DNA from: Oikopleura dioica
Lineage: Eukaryota > Chordata > Appendicularia > Copelata > Oikopleuridae
NCBI GenBank assembly: GCA_907165135.1
Contig: OU015567.1
Coordinates: 7,631,001-7,695,000 of the forward strand
Reading direction: 5' to 3'
Length of the DNA stretch: 64,000 nucleotides
Shown: piece after piece, positions 45,668 to 55,300 of the stretch
How the letters are laid out: the number at the start of each line of letters is the position of its first letter
Numbering within the stretch: the stretch's first letter is position 1
Notes under the pieces: generated by a model
Told to the model about the DNA's origin: nothing
The model's database searches: none
Seen by the model: the letters and a program-made list of their open reading frames with translations, nothing else
Made by a program: the position numbers and the translations under genes

Positions 45668-46472
45668 ATGTCATTTGCAAGGCACTTGTCAACATCCACT
45701 CGCCACCAAATCAACAAAAAGCCCTTGCTGCGCCCTTGGTTCTATCATCACAAATACCAGGACTCGCCTGCTAATGGCGAGTTTGATTACAACAGTGGAA
45801 AGGGAGACTATTTCTTTGGAAAGCCATACTTCGTGCACAACAAGGCGAAAGACATCTTCTACGAGCAAATTGGCTGGATCAATTCAACCCATACTTCCGT
45901 CAAAGTAGTCTTGCTCAAGGATTTAGTCTACGAAACTGACGAAGAAGGAACCCAAGCATCGGGCACTGTTGGCGATGTTATTTCGCTAACAAAGGTAATC
46001 TATTGAAGGGTTGATTTTGACCAAGAGTTTCATCAAAAACCTCAAGGATATGGGCCGAGCGATGGTCAACAATCTTGATGCTCTTTATGCGACGCCTGAA
46101 AATATAAAATTCGTCGAAAGCACGACCGATTCGACCGGTCAAACCAAAGAACAACTTGCTTTGAAGAAGAAGTATTCCTGGCTTGAACTTGCGGACTTAT
46201 TCATTGGTAGCCTTTTTTACAGATCTTTCTCGTCAACTTGATTTCAAGATTTCAAAGCAGGATCCGGCTGGACGGTGACAGAAGAGACTATCGCACGAAG
46301 ACTTCTTGTCTGTAATAAAATTGTTGTACCAGCGGAAAATATAACTGTTCTCGACGATTCACTCGTCAGGCTCGGCGATGTGGAGCCAAGGGGCGTTTTG
46401 AAAATATCTATTGCTTATGATGGAAATGTCTCTTCCATAGAAAAGTCTATTGAAATTTGCCCCGCTGAATAA
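45668..46472 (+). CDS. MRPL9: Mitochondrial ribosomal protein bL9m
   Basis: Three exons: 45668-45994, 46026-46206 and 46249-46472, about 243 aa. The start follows CTACGTAG|aATG. The N-terminus MSFARHLSTSTRHQ is a basic, Ser/Thr-rich mitochondrial targeting sequence. The core VKVVLLKDL ... GTVGDVISLTKSFIKN ... ALYATPENIKF matches the bL9 signature (a KVILL..V...G..GD.V.V...RN..LP..LA..A). The C-terminal part TEETIARRLLVCNKIVVPAENI resembles the human MRPL9 second domain. It is a component of the mitochondrial large subunit. The first intron is only 31 nt (45995-46025). Confidence 0.82.
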
Positions 46473-46527
46473 ATTTGACCTTAGAGAATAAACGCACTGC
46501 TTTTAATCGTAATTTTTTTTTTAAAGA

Positions 46528-48185
46528 ATGGCAGATTCTGAGGTGGAAAGTTCTGTTCCACAGGACTCGATTTCGGTCGGCGACAATCAGTCAACATTCA
46601 CCGGCTCGACGGTGACGGGTTTCACATCCACAGCTGCAAGGAGAAAGATTATTAATGTGGAGACCTCGACCCTATTTCAGCTTCGGTCTGAAGTCGCTCA
46701 AAAAGCGGGAGAAGTGACAGAGATAAAAAACAAAATCGGCGTTTTTAAAGCTCCTGTTGTTAGGTATCCATCTTCGAGTTATCATTAGATTACTGTTGTT
46801 TAGTCGGAAGCTGCTGCCAGAAGAACTGAAAGCGAAGCGAAAAGCGAGAAAAGAGGAAAAGCGAAATGCTGGAATTGATGCTAGAAATGAGCGTGATATG
46901 GCTCAGCGTCTTAAAGATCGCGAAACAGCGGATAAAGTCAGAAGAAAACTTGAGGCCAAATCTCGAATCTACGATGCCGTAAATTATGGAGAGGAGCTTG
47001 ATGATTACATGAGGTAAGCAAAATTTAACAAATTTTTGATGATAAAATTTTTACTAAAGAGAAAACTGTCTGGTCGACTTTGATGGAAAAGAAGTCGAAA
47101 GCAGGTCGAGGGATCGAGACTATCGAAGGGGTGATCCGCGTGATCTAGATCGAGATAGACGACCGCGAGAAAGACACTACAGCCATCAGGTACTCGCCTC
47201 GTCAACTCACTTTCTTCATGAGTTTTTCTTAGAGCGAGACATCTGACCTAATCGAACATACTGACGCTCTTGGCCGGACAAAGTACATCTCACGGGAACA
47301 GCTCCGGGAGGAGCGCGAGTACGATCGTGAGATTACCGATATGCGGCGAGGACATGACTACGACGAGCGCTCAAGTCGATATTCTGATGGATCCCGCTCT
47401 CCATCGCCTGAATCGAAGCAAGCAAGATTCCAAAATATCGACGATGGAGATATTCGAGATCTTGGTGTTGGTTACTACAATTTCTCGGCGGACGAATCGA
47501 CCAGAAGACAACAGATGAGCATTCTTGACACTCTACGAGCCTCGACCGAAGATTCCAGGTAAAATTGTTCTTACTTTCGTTTCTTACTCTTTTTAGGCAG
47601 AATAAACAGATCAAAGAAACAGAAAAGGCCGAGAAAAAACGGAAAATGCTCGAGCGAAAAAGAGCCAAGCTCGCGAAGAAATTCAAAGTTGACGCTGAAT
47701 CGATCGCGATTCCAGAGACAAATGTGGTTGTCGATCTTCCCGCTCCCAAGCCGATGAACATGACGGAGATGAATATCGATAGAAATATCGCAAAAGCAAA
47801 GAAGGCGGAAAGAGACTGGGACAAGGAAAAGGTCAGTCGATGAGTGTACGGACTTTGAGACTAACGTTAGTTCAGGATTTGGACGAAATTTATGGAAAGG
47901 ACGAAGGCCACCGTCGCCCTGTTGCGCTTGAAACTGATTATTATCAGAGAATGAGAGACGAAAGAAGGGACGAGTTTGCTCCTTCATACGATAACCAGCC
48001 GACAAAAAATCATTATACGAGCACATATCTTTGTAAGCGCATCAGCCAAAATTTGGCTTTGAAAGCTTTATTCACAGTTACATATTCTAGCCCAGCAGCA
48101 GCAACAAACCTATTCAAATCAGTACGGCGGCAGCGGCTACGGAGAAGGCAGCTCTCAACAAAATCAAGGGCCTTGGGGTTATTAG
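46528..48185 (+). CDS. CCDC174: CCDC174, nuclear coiled-coil protein
   Basis: Seven exons: 46528-46763, 46804-47013, 47060-47189, 47233-47558, 47597-47831, 47876-48032 and 48091-48185, about 462 aa (human 467). Diagnostic stretches are HTDALGRTKYISREQL (human VDSLGRSRRCMRKDL), LGVGYYNFSADESTRRQQMS ([20 protein letters not shown]) and TLRASTEDSR. Around them are long Lys/Arg/Glu-rich helices and a Gln/Gly/Tyr-rich end. The family is nuclear and linked to the exon junction/spliceosome machinery. The ATG follows TTTTAAAG|a, 55 bp after MRPL9. Confidence 0.85.
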
Positions 48186-48258
48186 CTTTTTCTCGTTCCA
48201 TTTTCTGTTCTTTCAAAACATTCTCACGTCTTCCATTTTCAAATTTATCTTTTTAAGA

Positions 48259-49241
48259 ATGATAAGACTCAATCGTCAACTAACATCAACTGTTTCTCGA
48301 CTAGGAAGACCACGAGTCGGTGTTACTAGCGATAATTTAATAATAGGTAAGCGGCGTTTATTGAAATTATACATTTGTCTGTTCATTGTCGAATTTTGGC
48401 GGTTTTCCTTCTGGTCCCCAGCAAGCGCTGAATGCTGTCGGCATCTTGTCCGTATCTCGGCGAGTAAGGCAAAAGCATCCAGTGCAAAAGCCGACCAGAG
48501 ACGAGACTAGTAGCAGCATAAGCAGCAGCTGCACATTAACTGAAAGTGCTCCGTCGACTAAAATGAAATTTAGAAATTGCATTTGAGTTTTTCTTCTTAC
48601 TTTGATAATCTTCTAGTGTGTCATTTTCCATCTCGCTATTTTCTCTTTGCTGCTTTTAAAATTGGATTATTTGTGTATTCTTGGTCAGCGTAAGTCTTCA
48701 ATAGTAAATGTCAGAATACGCTCCATCCTGGGATTGGGACCTTGTGCGGTCATCTTGCCCGCGGCGCATTCTGCACTAGAATGGTTGAATCATACTAGGA
48801 TTGAATTCACTTGTTTAGTAATGCATCATCCTGCCGTGGAGGAAATCAAATACGAAGACACTCTACCTCTTCCTTTGGATAAGCCCGCTACGGCTGAGGA
48901 ACTCGGTCGAAAACTGCTAAAAGCAGAAAATATTCAAGGTACCTTCGCTCAAAATTTGAAAACTTTTCAAACACCCGCCTAGAAAAAATATGGAAGTTCA
49001 CTTTCATGCGAAAACCTATCCGACACCAGAAGGCTACGACGTTCACACATTAGATGACCTCTATCCTGGCGGCATTCTTGGAAAGACGCAAGCTAAAAAC
49101 TCAGTTGTACTGCCCGAAAAGCTCGGAAAAATTTATCGAAATACGCCACGACAATGGGCAGTTCATAATTGGGCGTTCGAAAGTAGAGCGCTGGCGAACA
49201 GGCCTGGAAAAAGACGATTGGAACGTGACCCAAACCTGTAA
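48259..49241 (+). CDS. MRPL42: Mitochondrial ribosomal protein mL42, host of a nested gene
   Basis: Exons 48259-48346, 48819-48938 and 48997-49241 give 150 aa (human 142). The splice 48346 to 48819 yields GVTSDNLIIVMHHPAVEEIKYEDTLPLP, which parallels human [26 protein letters not shown] and is the main evidence for the identity. The N-terminus MIRLNRQLTSTVSRLGR is a targeting peptide. The C-terminus is basic and aromatic (RQWAVHNWAFESRALANRPGKRRLERD). The second intron ends at GGAAG|TTCAC; the more obvious CCTAG upstream is out of phase. The first intron is 472 nt, about ten times the local norm, because it contains an antisense gene. The start follows TTTTTAAG|a, 73 bp after CCDC174. Confidence 0.75.
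48357..48362 (-). terminator. Poly(A) signal of the nested gene
   Basis: AATAAA on the minus strand, five bases downstream of the nested gene's stop codon and ten bases inside the MRPL42 intron 5' splice site. Confidence 0.6.
48367..48631 (-). CDS. Nested antisense small transmembrane protein, 73 aa
   Basis: Lies wholly inside MRPL42 intron 1 on the opposite strand. Exon 1 is 48631-48601 (MENDTLEDYQ) and exon 2 is 48557-48367, joined by a 43-nt intron with a strong GTAAGA donor and TTTTAG acceptor. The join gives one hydrophobic helix (VQLLLMLLLVSSLVGFCTGCFC) followed by a basic LTRR stop-transfer and a hydrophilic, Pro-rich tail ending DNEQTNV. An AATAAA poly(A) signal lies five bases past the stop. 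It has no recognisable homologue to me. A further 5' exon upstream is possible, since an AATAG acceptor-like site precedes the ATG by four bases. Confidence 0.65.
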
Positions 49242-49351
49242 TTTAAAAATAAACAAGATTTAACGAATAAAATGTATTGAAATTATGAAAGCTGAATTCA
49301 TTTTTTGGTTGAGCTTTTTGGATTATTTTTTGTTTTGAAATGATGCAGGCT

Positions 49352-52300
49352 TTAGGAAAGGATTTCAGTCAAGCGCCGATCAGAAGAGAGGGGTTGATTG
49401 TAAATCATCGCAGCTCTTGCCCTAGCGATGAAGTCGTCGTATTTCTTTTGCTTTCGACTCTCTGCTGTCAGTTCTTCAGACTTGAGCTTCAGCATTGTCA
49501 GAATATATTGGAGCTGATCAGCCGGTCGAATGTTTTGTCGAGCCTCGAATTTACGATAACATAATATCACTTTTTTCAACATACCCGATTATCTGCATCG
49601 CTGATGACTACAATGATAAAATTAACGATTGCGAAAATCGCAACAATCAGATATCCAATGTGGTAGATCCTAAGGAAGAAAACAGCTTCGCCTTTTTCCA
49701 CGATCGGTTTGAGATCGTTCGGTTTCAGGTAGCCAAAGACCATCAAAGAAACGACACTGTCGCCAAAAGATTTGAAACGGCCGCTGTATGAGTTCAGATA
49801 AGCCATCCCTAAAACTTTTTGGAAAATGAACTAATATATAAATACCGATAAGAGCGAAGGCGACAGTAATAGGGACCATGAAACACGCGAGGCCGAGGGA
49901 TTTTCTGACAACTTTTCGAATCACATCGAAGTAAATCTTTACCATGTTGAGGCCAGTGAGCACGAATATAACATGGAATGAGTTGAAAAAGAGCGCAAGG
50001 GCGATCGTTACCGAGCAATAAGTTTGTAAACTAAAAGTATGATTTTCAAGCGAAAGTAGTACAATTCTTACATGAAAACTTGGTCGAAAGGAGGACGCTG
50101 TCTCGGGTTGATCGAGTACAGACGGACCGCTTCCTTGGTCACGAGCAATCGACTGATAAAGAAGTAGATCATCAGGCTGTCCATCAAAACAAAGACCGTA
50201 TTCGCGAACAATTTTTTGTCGAATTTCTTTGAATATATTCTCCGAATAAACGAGATCAATTTTAAAATGAACTGGATCGCAAAAACACAGTACGCTGCGA
50301 AATAAATGTTGGACTGTGAGCCAAACGTGTAGACGAATTGGTTGATCGAGAGTGTCGGAGTGTAGCCGCCACCTGGGGCTCTTTCGAAGGTTAATCGGAG
50401 TTGCGCGAAAATGTTGATGTTTCCGTTGAAATAAGTTTGTTCGATCATGAGGAAAGACGTTGAGTTGTCGATCCAAGCACTTGATTGCAGCTCCTCGATG
50501 ATCAGTTCGCAAGAGTTCAAGTCGACTCCCAACTCGGCTTCGTATCGATGCTCGGTTATTGAGGTGGGAATGAGCTCGATGTAATCTTCAGGAACTTGGC
50601 TCTCGCTTGAGATCCACGGAATTAGGAACGGTGACTCCTTCTCGTATTCCTTCATATCTTCAATACTTCGAGGAACCCACTTTGGCGCATAATTGCCTCC
50701 TTGTCTTCTTGTCTGCAACAGTCGAGCGGGTCCAACTCGCAGCGATATCTTGTCACTAGCTTTTCGCCTTTCAAATGCGGACAACAACTTCCCGTCGTAA
50801 CTTGTATTCGCAAAATTGACCCTTTTGAAATCGTTGACAACCGACCAAATTTCATCAACGGTGACGATATTCTCGGTAAAGTCAGAGCGAAAGCGGGAGC
50901 GCAGGTTTTTATCGACTTCGAACTTTTCAGTTGCAATGAAGCTTCGAGAAAGCAGAAAGTATACGGCTTAAAATTAAATTATTTATAGAGCAACTTTGAT
51001 GAGAGACTATTGCTTAGCGTCATACCGCGTAGAATGAACCAGTTCTCGTCCGATCACTGAAGTTAAACTACGACGGGCGGGGTTAGTACTTACATGGGTG
51101 ACCGGTTGGGAATACCTCGTGCGCTAAGCATTTTGCGTTTTTCGTACGTGGATCATCCTTTTTTCGGCAAGGTCATTTCCGCACAGTCTGGCTGATGAAT
51201 CGAACGATGAGCTATCGAAAAAGGCTGTGATTGTGTAAGGCAAGTCGCATGGATTGAGAGTGTAGCTTGGCTGGCGGGCGGCTTGGCACTTGCGAAAAAG
51301 CGCCCTCTGACGCGCGCTTTTCTGAAAAGAGGCCGAAAATAGGAGCGCGCAGCGACAAAACGACCTCGAAATCAAGCACCCTCTTTCTTTACTCATCCCA
51401 TTTTTGAGTCCGATTTCGATTGTCTAACAGGTAAGAATCGTATCCATGCCCCCTCTCTCCTATCCCTCTCGCCTCTTACAAACAATAACCAGCACAACAA
51501 GAAAAATGGGGTCTTCGGACGCGCTTTTTTAAGTTTTTTCCAGCCAACTTCCGCCATATAAACCCTAGTGTTCACAATTGTAGCTACAACCGCTCGGTAT
51601 TTACCGCTAAAACGGTCCGAATTCTCTGCTGATTCTAAAAAGGTACCGTATTTGGGGTCTATAAGGCGGAAGTGGGCTGAAAACTTCGTTAACCTTAAAA
51701 AAGCACGTCTGAGCATAAATTTGAAAGGTCAGAGTTTACCTTAACTCCTTAATTTCGTCAACTTCCGACCCTAATATCGGACCGGAAGTGAAATTTCCAA
51801 AAACTAAAACCGTCAAAGTTCTTAAAATTTCTTGCTGATTGCATTCGGACCGTTTTGGCGGAAAATACCGCTACAATTGTGAGCACTAGGGTTGATAAAG
51901 CGGAAGTTGGCTGGAAAAACTAAAAAAAAAAGCGCGTCCTGTTACTCCGAAGACCCTATTTTTCTTGTTGTGCTGGTTATTGTTTGTAAGAGGCGAGAGG
52001 GATAGGGGAGAGAGGGCATGGATACGATTCTTACCTGTTAGACAATCGAAATCGGACTCAAAAATGGGATGAGTAAACAAAGAGGGTGCTTGATTTCGAG
52101 GTCGTTTTGTCGCTGCGCGCTCCTATTTTCGGCCTCTTTTCAGAAAAGCGCGCGTCAGAGGGCGCTTTTTCGCAAGTGCCAAGCCGCCCGCCCGCCAAGC
52201 TCCACTCTCAATCCATGCAATTTGCCTTACACAAACACTGTCTTTTTCGATAGCTGATCATTCGATTCATCAGCCAGAACGTGTGGAAATGACCTTGCCG

Positions 52301-55300
52301 AAAAAAGGATGATCCACGTACGAAAAACGCAAAATGCTTAGCGCACGAGGTATTCCCAACCGGTCACCCATGTAAGTACTAACCCCGCCCGTCGTAGTTT
52401 AACTTCAGTGATCGGACGAGAACTGGTTCATTCTACGCGGTATGAAGCTAAGCGTTAGTCTGTCATCAAAGTTGCTTTATAAATGTATTTATTTATTTTT
52501 ACCTGTAGTAATTAAAGTCATAATTATCATCCTGAAAGTCTGATGAATTGATTTTTTGAACTGTTTGTCGATTCTTGCAGCCTTTGTTGCTCTGGCATCA
52601 TTGATTTCCGACGGTTTCTGCGTTATTTTTGCAATTGAAACTTCAAACGAGTCATGCTTTACTCCAGACGGGTCGTGGATGAAATACTTGGCCTGGCTTT
52701 TCCTTTTGAAGCCGAAAAAGTACGAAATGTAGCCTTTCAAAAGCACGATTAAAACGGGGCCAGCGAGGAAGTCCGTGATGATGCCAAGGATTTGACTTCC
52801 AACCCAATTTTGAACGGGGACCTTGGTCAGCTGTAATCCGTAAAGAATCGTGAAAAAGTACGAAGTCAGAATTACAAGAGTGCAGAGAATGTAAGCGAAC
52901 GGTCTCATCCATCTAGAGCGCCCAACGTTAAAGTTGTCCGCCCCCGAAGCTCCCTGGAGAGAAGATGGTAATGTGTTCTGAAAAACCCAAGTGAAGACCA
53001 AAGTTGTTGTTACTGTCAGTGAGGTAACATAAAGATTGACCAAGTACGATTGTGGATCAAGCTGAATTGGCCCTATCTCGATCGGCGTCGTTTTCGGCGT
53101 CTGGTAAAACATCATATTCGCCACCGAAGCAACCGACAAAGTAGCGTGCACTATCATCGTCTTGGCGGAACGATTACAGAATGCCCAAGGACTGTATGAA
53201 AATATCGCTATTTTGATGTTCTCAATGTGGAAGTTTTTCTTGAGAATCGTGATCGGATTCGCACTCAGATTTTCTTTCGGCGCCATGTTCAATTGTTTCA
53301 AAAGCTTCTTACTCGGTGCGGTGAGAATTTCTGTTTCTTCTGACAATCCAATCTTTCCGGAAAGTTTGAATTGGTTGACCTTCTCGAATTGTTTCTTGAT
53401 AGAACCAAATGCAGGAATTCCTGTGGTTGATTCTGATCGTGGAATATAAACCTTGACGCTTTCGGGTCTCCAGGAAATGTCCATTCCTTCGAAGTTCGCC
53501 CAGAGCTCCACTCGATGTGCTTCTTCTAGAGGCGCGTTACTTCTGATCAAAAACGCTTGTTCGCTTCCTGGAGTGAAATTGCTCCCTTCCGGCAAAAGCA
53601 GCGAATAACTTCTGTGGATAAACGCTCCATGAAGGAAGCGCTCTAGATCACTCGCTGCATAAGTGGATTTTATGTGGAACGAGATGTAGCCAGTTTGCGG
53701 ATTTTTCATGCCAATGGACGCGTGAGTCGAGGTTCGGACGACAATAAGATAGTCCTGTTGATGCAGATTGTACCGGTTGTGATAAGATCGCAAGTCTACC
53801 AACTTGAGCTGAGTAAGGTCCTTTTCATCGTTTCTTCGAGACCAGATGCACATGGCCGCCCAAACTCCCACCATGAGTATGACAAACTGAATGATCGGCA
53901 TTGCACAGTCCATGCACACGTTTTTGAAAACACTGCTGAAGTCGATTGTCGATGGAGGAGCAAACACTTTTGTAGAAACTTTTACGTCTGCCGATGTTTC
54001 TCCGCAGTCACAACTGGTCAATTCTGTTGTCGTTGCGAATGGATTGACTTGACAAGTATCGTAGTCCCAGGTGCCTGCAGCAGAATCAAGGATCTGACAG
54101 GAAGCTGTAGTGTAAGTGATGTTAACCTCGGTGGGTTTTATAACCTTGATGTCAGTCACCATAGCGCCGACGAATAAAAAGCATTTCGGAGAGTTGGTCT
54201 TTTTCATGCAGTTATCAATTTCATTTTTTGGCAGTCGAAGTCCAAATTTATTGCCAGTTGATTCTTCACAATGAGTTCCGCTCTGATCAACAACATTACA
54301 TTCCGCCGTTGTCAGCGCAGGAATATTCACATCGTCATGAGTAGTAGCTGGTAGGGCAAGTTTGAACTCGTGAACAAAAAATTCCGGATTCGGAGGAGAT
54401 CCGTAGTTGATATAAACCATCATTGAGAGAGCATCAGTTTTGAAATTGACGTAAAAGTCGGTTGATTTTAGGATCTCAATTTTGATCGATGTGAACTCTT
54501 TGTCCGCTAGTGCTCTTGAAACAAGATTCGGTGGTTTTGAGTTTCTAACTGCGAATGAAAGCGGTTTGTCCCCATCTGGTGTTTGTAAACCAAGAACTGG
54601 CTCGTCTGTCGCATCATCGTCGAGGGCAAAAACGTTAACCTTAGACACCATAATTGTTCCATCATGATTTCCGTCTTATCGCAGGTTCAGAAGATAAAGC
54701 GAAATCCGAAAAGAAGGAAAATAGAACCCGTTCCTAGAGTAAATGAAGAAATATTCACCGGAGCGCCTGATCTTAATTTCTTGGAGCCAAGTTTCATGAA
54801 CATCATTCCATCAGAAGAATTGCCAATCATTGTTCCTTCCGGCTGAGTATCGAGCAAAGCAATAGTTTTCTCAACTGCACTTTCAACAAGCTTCTTTGCC
54901 TCAAGCGCTTTTTCATTAGCCCCCGAGTTTTCATATTCCTTTTTGATTTCCGACTTCATCAGCCTCTCCGCAAAACCATCAGAGTCAGAAGATTCCTTTA
55001 CGTGTGACGCAGCAGTGACGACCTGAAAAGACTCCAGCACTGTAGCGACTTTGAGCGCTGCGTCTTGAGCGGAAGCGATGTCATTGATTTCGGCGTTATC
55101 GACTTCTTTTAGAACAGTTTCACTTTGCGCTAGAACTAAAGCGACTTTTTCATTCAGTTCTTTCGCTACTTCTTCTGATTTCTCGAAAACAACTGCGTCT
55201 TTTTCTTCATCTGATGATTCTGAAGTCATTGAAAAGTCATCAACTTCTATCACTATCTTCGTGCATGATCTGGCATCATCTGTTGTCGAGAAACCAATGT

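Larger units (their letters stand above)
50981..52484. repeat. 1.5-kb palindrome carrying 5S rRNA and spliced-leader genes
   Basis: The left arm from TTTATAGAGCAACTTTGATGA and the right arm ending TCATCAAAGTTGCTTTATAAA are inverted copies extending inward for about 600 bp. Each arm includes one 5S gene (outer) and one SL RNA gene (inner), both pointing toward the centre. Arms differ by scattered substitutions and small indels, so the duplication is not brand new. The whole palindrome fills almost all of one polycystin-like intron (50967-52502). Confidence 0.93.
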
